Origin: Nyssa sinensis
Lineage: Eukaryota; Streptophyta; Magnoliopsida; Cornales; Nyssaceae
Reading direction: 5' to 3'
Assembly (NCBI GenBank): GCA_008638375.1
Contig: CM018032.1
Location: 50,304,501-50,368,500, forward strand
Length of the DNA: 64,000 nt
In this document: in pieces, positions 37,801 to 44,786 of the stretch
Position numbering within the stretch: position 1 is the stretch's first letter
Layout: every line of letters starts with the position of its first letter
Made by a program: the position numbers and the translations under genes
The notes under the pieces: model-generated
Database searches by the model: none
Told to the model about the DNA's origin: nothing
The model's input: the letters and a program-made list of their open reading frames with translations, nothing else

Positions 37801-39112
37801 TGTCATTTAGCAAATTGTATATCTCATTACTCTAAGTATTTCTTTTACTAACTTAGGTTCTACTATTGAGTTCGGAATGTCGAAGAAAGTCAGTTTAGGC
37901 TTTCACGATTTCCAATTTAGACTTCTATACCGAAAAGGGCAAAACGGTCATTTTACATGTCTATTTTTCGGGACATATTTTCACAAATCGGACTTCACCT
38001 TTGAGTCCAGAAGGTTTGAAATAATAAAAACTCACTATTTACTTAGTTCAATCAGAATTCGTTTGACTCACATTTGACTCGGGGGCATTTTGGTCATTTG
38101 GCATGTCTACGGATATTTTATTTTTCGGGACTCCGTCTCATGAAACGGACCCCGCCATTGGGTTCAGAAGGTCCAAAATAGTAAATTTACACTAATCATT
38201 TGCTAAATTTGGATACTGGAATTTAAAATAACAATTAATTAATTTACTAAATTAAGTACTTAACTATAATATATATATATATATATATATATTAATTCCA
38301 CATTTGAACACAAGTGCCCTTGTGGCACAGTGGTGGCCTTAATGGGCATAAGGCTTTCAGCCCTTGCACACCCAGGTTCGAATCCCCTCAGCACCTTCCC
38401 ACCCCCTTTTTTTTTAAATAAAACCAAAACACCTTTCAACAGTGGCGGGTCGTCACTGGGCCTGGGCGGCTTCTGACCCGACCCGTATCTGCTGACTCGA
38501 CCAACAGTGGCCGTCCAGCAGGACTTTCCGGCAGGTCTCTGATCACCCTTTCTGGCGCTGGTGATCGAAAAATTTCTAGGAATTTTTTTTTCTTTTTTCT
38601 TGTGGTTTTTCTTCTCCCTTTTGATCCTAAACTTCTCCAAACAACATTTTAAACATTCCTACAACATTTTTAGCCTCTTAAAACCCAATGAAAAAGCAGA
38701 AATTTGCAACTTTACATTTTCTGATCATCCCCTATATCTACCTCATTTCTCAACCCTTTCCTTCGCGGTTTTTTCTTAAATTCCTATTTTTCTCCCTAGA
38801 ACAACATTCTACCATCAAAACCAAGCTTTAAGCAACTTTAAATAAAAGCCAGAAAAAAAATACAGAGAACGAAAACTGAGTTTTACCTGCGACTGTTCCT
38901 CTCCTCTCCTTTTCTTCTTCTTCTTCCTCTTCTCCTTCTTTCCTCCTGGTTCTTTTCTGCAACCCAAACCCTTCTCAGTTGCTGCTTCCTTCTGAGATTT
39001 TTTTTTTTTCTTCCTTCTTTGTTTCGTTCTTTTTTTTTCTCACGCCTGGGTTTATAGCACCCTGTTTCTGTCTCTCCCTCTCCCTTCTGTTACTTTTCTT
39101 CCCTTGATTGTA

Positions 39113-39143
<31 letters not shown>

Positions 39144-40490
39144 TTCTAGGAATTTTCTAGGAATTTTTTTTTTCTTTTTTCTTGTGTTTTTTCTTCTCCC
39201 ATTTGATCCTAAACTTCTCCAAACAACATTTTAAACATTCCTACAACATTTTTAGCCCTTAAAACCAAACGAAAAAGCATAAATTTACAACTTTACATTT
39301 TCCAATCATCCCCTATATCTACCTCATTTCTCAACCTTTTCCTTCGCGGTTTCTTCCTAAATTCCTATTTTTCTCCCTAGAACAACATTGTACCATCAAA
39401 ACCAAGCTTTAAGCAACTTTAAATAAAAGCTAGAAAAAAATACAGAGAACGAAAACTGAGTTTTACCTGCGACTGTTCCTCTCCTCTCCTTTTCTTCTTC
39501 TTCTTCCTCTTCTCCTTCTCTCCTCCTGGTTCTTTTCTGCAACCCGAACCCTTCTCAGTTGCTGCTTCCTTCTGAGATTTTTTTTTTTCCTTCTTTATTT
39601 CAGTTCTTTTTTTTTCTCACGCCTGGGTTTATAGCAGCCTGTGCCCCCTCAGCTGCCCCTTCTGTTTCTGTCTCTCCCTCTCCCTTCCGTTACTTTTCTT
39701 CTCTTGATTGTAACTGCACCCCCCCCCCCCCCCCTATATGTATTTAATATATATAACCTACCTTCCATATATATATATACATATATCCCATATATATATG
39801 TATTGCCAGCTACATATATATATATATATAGACACTTACAGCTATATATATATATATACATCTACATATGTGTGTATATATATATATATATCCATATTTC
39901 ATTATTTTTATTTTATTTTTCTTTTTGTTTCATTTTTATTTTATTTTTATTTCGATATTCATTCATGACTTGCTCGGGTATCATCCGGGCATCATCCTGT
40001 ACATTCAAAAACCATCCATTTCATTTAATGTCATAACATAAAGTCCCACGGCTCGGGTTTACATGGTTCGCTTGGTTACAATTTGAGTCGGGGTATTACA
40101 AAAGTGGTGCATTTTATGGCATTATTGTTTAAATTAGTTAAATTTTTACACACACACTCACACATGTTACATGAGTCTCTTTTTTGCTAGCAGCCTGCTT
40201 TGAATATTATTTATGTAAGCAACATCTGGTCATATTATTTAGTCACAGTAATCATGATGAACTTCAATGGATATTAATATTAAATGTGCTGTGACATGTT
40301 TCTGAAATGTTCTTTTTTTATTTCCTCGAAAAATTTATCGAGCCAATTGCATGCAACTCCCAGATCTTTGGTTGTATGTGTATTCTTATACCCAAATGGC
40401 ATGTCTCTTTCCAGATGGTAATGGATTCAAGACAAGTACCATGCGACTTGGTGCTGATGTAATCGTTTTCAGTCGTTCATCTCGTGCAGG
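6505..40490 (+). CDS. MORC: MORC-family GHKL ATPase (MORC4/5/7-like), first six coding exons
   Basis: Six exons joined in phase encode the N-terminal ~201 residues: 6505-6754, 19893-19967, 25216-25250, 32820-32898, 33016-33105 and 40415-40490. In order they give a short tail with an acidic [12 protein letters not shown] motif, SFWKAG, then [17 protein letters not shown]. The GHKL motifs follow: ELMDNAVDE (Mg-binding Asn), [21 protein letters not shown] and [17 protein letters not shown]. All ATP-binding residues visible are intact and every splice site is GT-AG. Plant MORCs are nuclear ATPases that compact chromatin and repress transposons, acting with MORC6 and the RNA-directed DNA methylation pathway; some affect pathogen responses. 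From memory, [13 protein letters not shown] fits MORC4/5/7 better than MORC1 or MORC6. The S5 fold, linker and coiled coil lie past 64000. Introns 1, 2, 3, 5 and 6 are 5 to more than 23 kb and filled with transposons. Confidence 0.92.
6907..7088. repeat. Near-perfect 95-bp tandem duplication
   Basis: The block beginning TCATTGTTAGTGTTATAGCA at 6907 repeats at 7002 almost without change up to CTACCTCTGAG. A much more diverged relative appears near 7460-7510, and the sequence following each (7110-7160 and 7590-7640) is also weakly similar, suggesting an older, larger duplication. Confidence 0.85.
8570..10137 (+). pseudogene. LINE A ORF1 remnant (nucleic-acid-binding, DUF4283-like), part 1
   Basis: Broken frames carry [60 protein letters not shown] and [17 protein letters not shown]. 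These match the plant LINE ORF1 domain, with its conserved IWVR..GLP block and the GGF..VDEDT block that precedes a zinc knuckle. Several stops and shifts make it non-functional. It ends exactly at the 8-bp flank of the hAT-like insertion. Confidence 0.75.
10290..11170 (-). mobile_element. RTE-type LINE fragment a (3' end)
   Basis: The minus strand encodes [20 protein letters not shown] and [13 protein letters not shown], the C-terminal signature of plant RTE-clade reverse transcriptases, followed by the usual 3' region around TTGGGGTCAACTATATGAATC on the plus strand. It is 5'-truncated and full of stops, and is inserted in the old hAT-like element next to a second copy. Confidence 0.8.
11262..13120 (-). 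mobile_element. RTE-type LINE fragment b, with inverted 5' tip
   Basis: The minus strand encodes RT pieces [52 protein letters not shown] and [18 protein letters not shown], all typical of the RTE clade. The copy is longer than fragment a but still lacks an intact endonuclease and has many stops. Its 5' end, near 13113, is followed by an inverted copy of its last ~68 bp. Confidence 0.82.
13046..13189. repeat. Large perfect-looking hairpin (inverted duplication)
   Basis: Arms of about 68 bp (13046-13113 and 13121-13189) are reverse complements with few mismatches, around a loop of roughly 7 bases. The left arm belongs to RTE fragment b; the right arm is its inverted copy. Such 5' inversions are known products of abnormal target-primed reverse transcription. 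Confidence 0.85.
13780..14800 (+). pseudogene. LINE A ORF1 remnant, part 2, and ORF1-ORF2 spacer
   Basis: Sense-frame fragments after the hAT-like insertion continue a hydrophilic, Ser/Glu/Lys-rich ORF1 C-terminus such as [15 protein letters not shown] and [17 protein letters not shown]. No domain is named. The stretch links ORF1 to the endonuclease that starts at about 14815 and has several stops. Confidence 0.5.
14815..17791 (+). pseudogene. LINE A ORF2 remnant: endonuclease and reverse transcriptase pieces
   Basis: The endonuclease part shows [16 protein letters not shown], then [19 protein letters not shown] and [12 protein letters not shown], typical of plant L1 APE-type endonucleases. 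RT pieces include [46 protein letters not shown] and a damaged NAFV block. Sequence from the palm through the YADD catalytic box is missing, replaced near 16600-16700 by a GGGA run and unrelated sequence. After that come [37 protein letters not shown] and the start of the zf-RVT domain. It has multiple stops and frameshifts. Confidence 0.8.
16610..16638 (+). repeat. (GGGA)n simple repeat
   Basis: A run of about seven GGGA/GAGG units lies inside the degenerate LINE A ORF2, next to a deletion of the reverse transcriptase core. Confidence 0.85.
17792..18451. mobile_element. hAT-like non-autonomous element, family 1, young copy 1
   Basis: This 660-bp element has perfect 13-bp inverted ends (CAAGGATCAAAAT and its complement) and a perfect 8-bp target duplication ACCTTCTT at 17784-17791 and 18452-18459. 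An 8-bp duplication and CA-rich termini point to the hAT superfamily. It has no coding capacity, and both ends carry clustered GAAACG/CGTTTC motifs. The copy at 55939 differs at only about four positions. It splits the zf-RVT region of LINE A. Confidence 0.9.
18452..18890 (+). pseudogene. LINE A ORF2 C-terminus and 3' tail
   Basis: The zf-RVT reading resumes with [12 protein letters not shown] and [16 protein letters not shown], the usual end of plant L1 ORF2, followed by a long A/T-rich 3' end near GATAAAAAAAGATAATAAAA. Stops are present after MEGEL. Confidence 0.75.
18891..19892 (+). other. Distal intron 1, no feature seen
   Basis: A kilobase of AT-rich intron holds one T run near 19140. 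No protein similarity, inverted ends or RNA gene was recognised. It closes with a plausible branch/acceptor region just before exon 2. Confidence 0.6.
19893..19967 (+). CDS. MORC: MORC exon 2
   Basis: 75 bp encode [20 protein letters not shown] followed by WAFG, the hallmark of the plant MORC ATPase domain just before the Mg-binding helix. The acceptor is ATTTTATAG, the donor GTAACT. It enters and leaves in phase 1. Confidence 0.95.
20545..24507. mobile_element. FAR1-type Mutator-like element (MULE) with long inverted ends
   Basis: This 3963-bp element is flanked by the perfect 11-bp repeat GTTTTAAGATT (20534-20544, 24508-24518). Its ends read CAGCAATGCTAGATACCCC and, on the other strand, TGTAATGCTACAAATCCCC. 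Inverted similarity extends for several hundred bp, including shared blocks such as ATCATTAGTAATATA and TCTCTCTCATCTACCCAAGA. The arms contain internal sub-repeats with AAATCATGA and GATATTTACC. The interior encodes a decayed FHY3/FAR1-like transposase on the minus strand. Target duplications of 8-11 bp are usual for Mutator-like elements. Confidence 0.85.
21700..23580 (-). pseudogene. FHY3/FAR1-like MULE transposase remnant
   Basis: Minus-strand frames give [11 protein letters not shown] near 23413-23379 (end of the FAR1 WRKY-GCM1-like zinc-finger region). Further on come [33 protein letters not shown] (the MULE transposase block, with related residues) and [18 protein letters not shown] near 22700-22640. 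These motifs are diagnostic of FAR1/FHY3 proteins and related MULE transposases. Stops and frameshifts are scattered throughout, so no product is expected. The location inside inverted ends with an 11-bp duplication favours a transposon over a host transcription factor. Confidence 0.78.
25072..25091 (+). repeat. G-rich run
   Basis: Two runs of seven G separated by one C, in intron 2 about 125 bp before exon 3. Confidence 0.85.
25216..25250 (+). CDS. MORC: MORC exon 3 (35 bp)
   Basis: This very short exon encodes [11 protein letters not shown], the GHKL motif I helix with the Mg-coordinating Asn and the catalytic Glu. The acceptor is TTGCAG, the donor GTAATT. It starts in phase 1 and ends in phase 0. 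Confidence 0.95.
27108..28243 (+). pseudogene. LINE B reverse transcriptase remnant
   Basis: Frames give [46 protein letters not shown], then after a deletion [15 protein letters not shown] and [21 protein letters not shown] run from the conserved D-L-M-D region to FLRCILV is deleted, removing the YADD catalytic box. The copy is inactive. Confidence 0.8.
28252..29020. mobile_element. hAT-like non-autonomous element, family 2, copy 1
   Basis: This 769-bp element is flanked by the perfect 8-bp repeat CTTTACAG (28244-28251, 29021-29028). The left end CAAAGTTGTCGAAAC and the complement of the right end CATAGTTGTTAGTAT are imperfect inverted termini. Both subterminal regions are rich in GTATCG and GATACG palindromes. 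No coding capacity; it includes a 30-base A run at about 28860-28889. It interrupts LINE B, and a second copy in opposite orientation is at 52554. Confidence 0.85.
29029..30210 (+). pseudogene. LINE B ORF2 C-terminus (zf-RVT) and 3' end
   Basis: After the hAT-like element the reading resumes: [17 protein letters not shown] frames, [18 protein letters not shown], then the zf-RVT start [12 protein letters not shown], which is split by a TRIM. It continues [12 protein letters not shown] and [20 protein letters not shown], ending in a T/A-rich 3' region. Stops are present. Confidence 0.78.
29341..29642 (+). mobile_element. TRIM (terminal-repeat retrotransposon in miniature), 302 bp
   Basis: Two direct repeats of 75 and 74 bp (29341-29415, 29569-29642) both start TGTTGAGAG and end TTAACA or CTAACA. 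Directly after the first is TGGTATCAGAGCC (29416-29428), a textbook iMet tRNA primer-binding site; just before the second is AGGGGGAG, a polypurine tract. The 153-bp interior has no coding capacity. No clean 5-bp target duplication was found. It splits the zf-RVT domain of LINE B. Confidence 0.88.
30590..31208. mobile_element. Unclassified 619-bp insertion with 14-bp flanking direct repeats
   Basis: The segment is bounded by AAATATTAACTATT at 30576-30589 and 31209-31222. Inside is GC-richer sequence (CACCGGATTGGCTCCGGCGG) and an internal imperfect repeat of about 70 bp near 31040-31160 with CTGTATGA and CTCTGTA blocks. There is no A-tail and no clear terminal repeat. The sequence style resembles LTR fragments of plant retrotransposons, but the long flanking repeat fits a target-primed insertion better. 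Class left open. Confidence 0.5.
31555..31640 (+). mobile_element. Possible SINE fragment
   Basis: A B-box-like GGTTCGTGTCC at 31579-31589 and a tail ACTTATCAGAAAAAAAA resemble the better-preserved SINE just downstream. The A box is not recognisable. Confidence 0.35.
31666..31769 (+). mobile_element. tRNA-derived SINE with target duplication
   Basis: A tRNA-like head has an A-box-like region around TGGATGAGTTGGG and a B box GGTTCAACTCC (31721-31731), followed by an A-rich tail ending GAAGAAAAA. It is flanked by ATTGTTGCAATTTAT (31651-31665) and ATTGTTGCAGTTTAT (31770-31784), a 15-bp target duplication with one mismatch. Confidence 0.78.
32820..32898 (+). CDS. MORC: MORC exon 4
   Basis: 79 bp encode [20 protein letters not shown] followed by PALLFQ, the strand and loop linking GHKL motifs I and II. 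The acceptor CTACCAG and donor GTTGGT fit. It starts in phase 0 and ends in phase 1. Confidence 0.95.
33016..33105 (+). CDS. MORC: MORC exon 5
   Basis: 90 bp encode [20 protein letters not shown], then [10 protein letters not shown]. They carry GHKL motif II (DxGxG, nucleotide-binding Asp) and the lid-proximal helix. The preceding intron 4 is only 117 bp and is free of transposons. The donor is GTAACT after the first base of the Tyr codon. Confidence 0.96.
33421..33460 (+). repeat. Poly-C followed by CT-rich tract
   Basis: About sixteen C, then CTCTCTC repeats; this makes a low-complexity open frame that is not a real gene. Confidence 0.9.
33753..34563. mobile_element. Tourist-like (PIF/Harbinger) MITE
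   Basis: The 811-bp element has ends GGCTTTGTTTGGACG and, on the other strand, GGCCATGTTTGGACG, matching at 13 of 15 positions. It is flanked by CTA on both sides (33750-33752, 34564-34566). Inverted similarity continues inward (GGATAGGATA blocks). The GGSC-GTTTGG termini and 3-bp target duplication are typical of Tourist-type MITEs. It includes a TA microsatellite at 34199-34219. Confidence 0.75.
35018..35034 (+). repeat. Poly-G run
   Basis: About seventeen G residues; possible assembly-sensitive homopolymer. Confidence 0.9.
35132..35463 (+). repeat. Two CT microsatellites
   Basis: (CT)n tracts lie at 35132-35155 and 35442-35463, with about 290 bp of unremarkable intron between them. Confidence 0.85.
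35940..36250 (+). repeat. ~50-bp tandem repeat array
   Basis: About six imperfect units share AATAGAATCGAATATCAACG, GTCAATAAGACAGAACAT and CTGAACAGCC. One unit is exactly 50 bp; some are shortened. It lies within the giant LTR-like element. Confidence 0.85.
36585..36770 (+). repeat. ~30-50-bp repeats with CACTCCCACACCTGAATC
   Basis: Five variants of a GATTCACTCCCACACCTGAA motif occur in under 200 bp with irregular spacing. Confidence 0.8.
36990..37720 (+). repeat. ~185-bp tandem repeat array
   Basis: GATCAAGGT starts units at 37179, 37366 and 37550, giving periods of 187 and 184 bp. Each unit carries a GTACGTATAAGAGTACA (or AATACG) block and ends with a TTTACTTAC-like segment. The last unit is partial, and an older one may precede 37179. 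Confidence 0.85.
38305..38416 (+). mobile_element. tRNA-derived SINE-like insertion in the giant LTR
   Basis: An A box TGGCACAGTGG (38323-38333) and a B box GGTTCGAATCC (38375-38385) sit at tRNA-like spacing, followed by a T run. The sequence does not fold as a complete tRNA by eye. It could have been copied within the LTR family and not inserted independently. Confidence 0.55.
38571..39720 (+). repeat. ~576-bp tandem duplication inside the giant LTR
   Basis: The block beginning near TTTCTAGGAATTTTTT at 38573 recurs at about 39151. It includes TTGATCCTAAACTTCTCCAA, CCTTCGCGGTTT and CACGCCTGGGTTTATAGCA, and ends with CTTGATTGTAA. The copies are very similar; the first lacks about 23 bp (near GTGCCCCCTCAGCTGCC) present in the second. 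The first ends in a TA microsatellite (39113-39140). Confidence 0.88.
39718..39895 (+). repeat. Poly-C and TA-rich low-complexity tract
   Basis: About sixteen C are followed by several TATATA runs to 39892. These give spurious tyrosine/isoleucine-rich open frames. Confidence 0.9.
40415..40490 (+). CDS. MORC: MORC exon 6
   Basis: 76 bp encode, after a split Tyr codon, [20 protein letters not shown] and SSRA, i.e. GHKL motif III (GxxGxGFKxS) forming the ATP lid. The acceptor is TTTCCAG, the donor GTATTT after GCAGG, leaving phase 2. The expected next MORC segment (a TQS-GLLSYTFL-type block) was not found before 64000. Confidence 0.95.
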
Positions 40491-41149
40491 GTATTTATTT
40501 ATTTTCCTGAAATTGGTTCATGCAACGTATTGTTGTCATTGAATTTGGATTCAAATCTTTTGTATAGAATATTTTTCAATCTCTTTTGGTAGTTGGTTTA
40601 TCTCTTGATAATACATGTTTCATAGTTTCAATTAGGCCCGTCAAATGGGCAGTTCGGGCAGAAACAGGTTGGGACAGTAAGGGTCAATCCCAAAATTGAC
40701 CTGTAAATAATTGATGTTGAAAACAAATTGGGCATAACGGATCCCACCCATTAAACCAAACTTGACATGCTTTTTTTTTCGGGAAAAAGTCCCTTTTTAT
40801 TTTTCCTTAGTCTAGCAACATCTTTTTGGCTAAAAAATTGGAAAAAAAAAACTATAAAGCTTTTATTTTTTTTTATTTTTTTGGGGTTGCTGTTCCTTAC
40901 GAGGGCAGTAGATACTGAAACAATCCACTTTTGAATTGGACAAAATCTACAACAGAAAGCAAAAAAATTCATATTTACTTTCCACTTTGTTTCTATGATT
41001 TTAAGAGCATCATCAAACCAAGCAATATATACTAAAAACTCTTAATGACAACAAAAATGATAATTAAATTACTAGATGAGTGTCTTCAAATCCAAACTCT
41101 GGAAAATCTAGATAAGGAATTTGCAACATTGCATCATAATAACCCAACA

Positions 41150-41245
41150 TAAAAGGGCAGCCCAGTGCACGAGGTGCTCGCCATTGGGGGATATGAGATA
41201 GGTTTGATGTATGTTGCCTTACCCCTGTAAGTGGACCCTTGACAT
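41150..41245 (+). mobile_element. Au-like SINE fragment
   Basis: AAAAGGGCAGCCCAGTGCAC, GAGGTGCTCGCCATTG and TTGCCTTACCCCTG closely resemble the central part of the widespread plant Au SINE. The ends are eroded and no target duplication was found. Confidence 0.6.
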
Positions 41246-41563
41246 CTAAGGGAGTACAGATGCTTTGTATATCAAAATAAAAATACAAATGAGATCAAAT
41301 TCCATAAACCAAAGAGAGCCCTAATTATGTGTCTAACTCATAATCAAGTTGTCTTTTCATCTATTTAGTGCTGTCTATTCCAGGGCTCCTCTTGAAATTT
41401 CTTATTGTCTTTATCTATAACCCATCAAACATAATGCAATGTAAATTAGAAAGTCTAAGCTCCAAATTTTAAAAATATGAAGAAATACAAAATTTCAATT
41501 ACTTGGTAGAAAATATATGAAAACATATAGAATCACATTCAATTCAATGGAACCCAATTCTAT

Positions 41564-41912
41564 TGCAACACGAAAACGTGAAAGGAACTGAACATGTCCA
41601 ATTCCTTGAAAAACATGTAACACAAGAATTACTCTTCCAAATAAGAGAAAACTCTCTAAATTCGAAATTGTATGTATTATTGATAAATTGTATACCTATT
41701 TCATTCTATTTATAAGCTAGAAAACTACTACTTCGAATAGGAAACTACTAATACCTTCTACTAATCCAATTAAGAAACTATTAATACTAATCCGAATAAA
41801 ATTAGGAAACCAAAATACCCAAAAAAAAGGGTCAAACATTGCTCCTTTTTCGGGTTGCCTTGGGTCGTTTTGGGTCATCAAGGATCTGGCATCCGCCACT
41901 GGTTCTACATCA
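41564..41912 (-). repeat. Gypsy 1 3' LTR (left)
   Basis: It starts TGCAACACG and ends TTCTACATCA. It shares with the right LTR the blocks AACTCTCTAAATTCGAAATT, ACTACTACTTCGAATAGG and ATTAATACTAATCCGAATAA, but carries about 60 extra bases near its end. Confidence 0.8.
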
Positions 41913-41979
41913 ATCCCCTCCACTTGAAGAGAACTCGACCTCAAGTTATAATCTGGATAAAAAGGCTCTTTTGCAAGGT

Positions 41980-43250
41980 ACTTATAAAGATCAACAATTT
42001 TGAAAGTTTTCCAAATACCCATGTCGTCTGAAAAATCAACAACATAGGCATTGTCATTGATTTTATGCACAATCTTGTACGGCCCATATTTCTTTGGCTT
42101 TAGCTTGCTGTAACTCCCAACTGGAAACCTCTCTTTGCGCAAGACCATAATTGAATCTCCTTCCTTGGCTCGCCTATGCTTATTTGCAACTTTCTTGTAC
42201 TTATCATAAGTCTTCTCCAATTTTTGCTTCACCTCAACATGCACTGCTTGGGCTTGTTTTGCCATGTTTTCTGCTGCAATACTCACACCAGGCCCCTTAG
42301 GCAATCAAACAAATTCAACTATATGCTTTGGTAGAGTGATGTAGACAACTGCAAAAGGAGACTTTCGTGTGGCACTGTGAACAACACTATTGTATGCAAA
42401 CCCAACTTGTGGCAAGGCATGATCCCACTGCTTGGGTCTCTCTCCACAAATATTGAGAATTATGATGCCCAATGTTTTGTTCATCACCTCAGTCTGTTCA
42501 TTAATTTGTGGATGTGCTGCAGAACCGCGTTTTAAGGAAGTATCAAACATCCGCCACAAAGTGATCCAAAATGGCAAAGTGATCCAAAATGGCTAAGCAA
42601 TTTTATTCCGCGTTTTTATCTCAAGTAATGGACTGTGGAACTTCATGAAGTCTAACAAGCTCTCGAAAGAACAATTGTGCTATATGTGAAGCATCGTAAG
42701 TCTTTTGACATGGAATAAAATGTGCTGTCATGGATAACCTATCAGCAACTACAAACACCGAATCTACCTCTTGTTGAGTTTGAGGTAGTCCCAATACAAA
42801 GTTCATAGACTAATCGTCCCAAACAAATTAGGAGCTGGTAAAGGAGTATAAAGACCAATTACAAATAACTGACTTTTAGATACCTGACAAGTATAACACT
42901 TTTGAACAAAGTTACCAATGTCCCTTTTGACTTGTGGCAAAGAATAATGCTTGTCCACGGTTGTCGCTGTTTTATCTTTGTCATTGTGCCCACTCAACCT
43001 ACTGCCATATAGATCACGAATAAGCTTCTCTCGCAATGATGTTTGAGGGATGCTCAAGCAGTTGTCCTTGAACAAATACTCCTTATACAGATAGAAATCT
43101 ACAACAGCTTGAGACTCCTTGCATTTGGTCGAAATCTCCTTGAAATCTGCTTCTTCGTACAATTCCTTCAAGAACTCAAATTCCATAACTTCCTGAGCCA
43201 ATGTGACAAGAAGATTAACTCTTCTGCTCAAAGCATCTGCAACTCAATTC
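41980..43250 (-). pseudogene. Gypsy 1 integrase remnant
   Basis: The H2C2-like zinc region ([25 protein letters not shown]), core pieces [33 protein letters not shown] and [19 protein letters not shown], and the C-terminal domain (YKLK-like [26 protein letters not shown]) are all present in broken frames. The core Asp before a CDTKF-type motif is lost in a rearrangement near 42577-42620. Confidence 0.82.
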
Positions 43251-44253
43251 AAGCTACCAGATTTGTATTTGATGACAAAAGGGAATTTTTGTAGGAAAGT
43301 GGATCATCTCATAAGCATCTTGTTCAAGTGCTTTTGGTTGTTATTGTACTTTAAATCTTAGTGTTTTGTGTAAAGCACAATCTCGTTGCCCAAGGTAATG
43401 CTTCGAATGCTTCAAAGCTCGAAAAACTTCATAAAATTTTTGATCATAAGTACTCTACTTTTAGTGAGTCTCATTCAGCTTCTCATAAAGAATGCCACTG
43501 GCCTCTTCTCTTGAGACAGTATTGCCCCAATACTAACTTCACTCACATCACACTCTACCTCAAAGAACTTCTCAAAGCTAGGCAAGGCCAAAATTGGAGC
43601 AATGAATAACTTCTTTTTAATTAAGGCGAAACTCTTTTCTGCCTCTTCACCCTAATTAAAATTTTCTTTTTTCATGCATATGTTATTGGCACTATAATTG
43701 CATTGAAATTGCGAGTGAATATGCGATAGAACGTAGCTAGGCCATGAAAGCCTCGTACATCGCCAATTGTTTTGGGTGTTGGCCAATCTTGAATTGATCG
43801 CACCATCTCCTCATCCACATGAATACCATTTGCACTAATCACATAACCCAAAAACAACAAACTGTTAATCATAACACTGCATTTTTTAAGGTTGATGTAC
43901 AATTTACTTTCCAACAAAACTGTTAGAATCTGCTACAGATGATCAAGGTGCTCCTCCTCGGATTTGTTGTAGATAAGGCTATCAACAAAATAAACAACAA
44001 ATTTCCCAACAAAAGGCCTCAAAGTCTGGTTCATGATTCACATAATGGTACTAGGTGTATTGGTTAAATTGAAAGGCATCACCAATCATTCATACAAGCC
44101 ATCCTTTGTCTTGAATTCGGTCTTCCATTCATTACCAGGCCTAATTCGAATCTGATGGTAGCCACTACGAATATCAATTTTGGAAAACAAGTTTGACCCG
44201 TCAAGCATATCATCCAAGTGTGGAATAGGAAAGCTGTACTTGATGGTAATCTT
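43250..44253 (-). pseudogene. Gypsy 1 RNase H and C-terminal reverse transcriptase remnant
   Basis: RT pieces include [59 protein letters not shown] and GIHVDEEMVRSIQDWPTP with FHGLATFYRIF. The RNase H part (43250-43670) is recognisable only as shifted fragments. The RT coding sequence continues, after the MITE insertions, at 46172. Confidence 0.8.
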
Positions 44254-44262
44254 GTTAATGGC

Positions 44263-44552
44263 TAAGAAGTATGGATACGGACACGCAGACATGTCATTTC
44301 TAAAAAAAAAAGGTAGGACACGAACATGTTAGGGACACGGTGAATATATATATATATATATTATATTTTTCATATAACCATATAATAAAAACGTAATGTT
44401 TTTTTAATTAAAATTAACATAAAACACACTAATCACAAAAAATATTGTTAAAATGACAAAATCATTAAATGAAAATTCGAGAAATTCTTTATTTAATAAT
44501 CAACATTCATGATTTAAGTTCTAAAATAAACTTACTAACTATTACATAAAAC

Positions 44553-44615
<63 letters not shown>

Positions 44616-44748
44616 AAACAAAAAAAAAGGAACTAAAGAGGAGAAAAAAAGGAAAAAAGAAAAAAAAAATAGAAAACGTGTCCCAAACCTATCCATAATG
44701 TGTACAGAAGGTGTACGTGAGCCGAAATAGAGTATCCGTGTTTCGTAA
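44263..44748. mobile_element. Mutator-like MITE A (486 bp)
   Basis: It is bounded by a perfect 9-bp target duplication GTTAATGGC (44254-44262, 44749-44757). The ends TAAGAAGTATGGATACGG and, on the other strand, TACGAAACACGGATAC are imperfect inverted termini. There is no coding capacity; it holds an AT/GT microsatellite at about 44553-44609. It is related to the neighbouring MITE B by its termini. Confidence 0.8.
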
Positions 44749-44786
44749 GTTAATGGCTATGCAATCTATGCACATATGCTAACTGC

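Larger units (their letters stand above)
35486..40100. mobile_element. Giant 4.6-kb LTR-like element without coding capacity (solo LTR or LARD)
   Basis: The element starts TGTCACGACCC and ends GGGGTATTACA, with the 5-bp target duplication AAAGT on both sides (35481-35485, 40101-40105). TG...CA ends plus a 5-bp duplication are the marks of an LTR retrotransposon or solo LTR. No gag-pol similarity, primer-binding site or internal second copy of either terminus was seen, so one huge LTR is the simplest reading. Inside are a 50-bp repeat array, a repeat around TCACTCCCACACCTGAAT, a 185-bp array, a tRNA-derived SINE and a 576-bp tandem duplication. A non-autonomous LARD whose LTRs cannot be told apart is the alternative. 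Confidence 0.75.
33106..40414 (+). other. MORC intron 5 (7.3 kb)
   Basis: It holds a Tourist-like MITE (33753-34563), poly-C (33421-33436), poly-G (35018-35034) and CT microsatellites (35132-35155, 35442-35463), and the giant LTR-like element 35486-40100. The remaining 34567-35017 and 40106-40414 show nothing recognisable. Confidence 0.88.

Noticed and set aside
38323..38385. Possible tRNA gene
   Set aside because: A and B boxes are present, but no complete cloverleaf or acceptor stem could be formed by eye, and a T run rather than a mature 3' end follows; SINE-like is the better reading.
39641..40036. 131-residue Tyr/Ile-rich open frame
   Set aside because: Translation of TA microsatellites within the giant LTR-like element.
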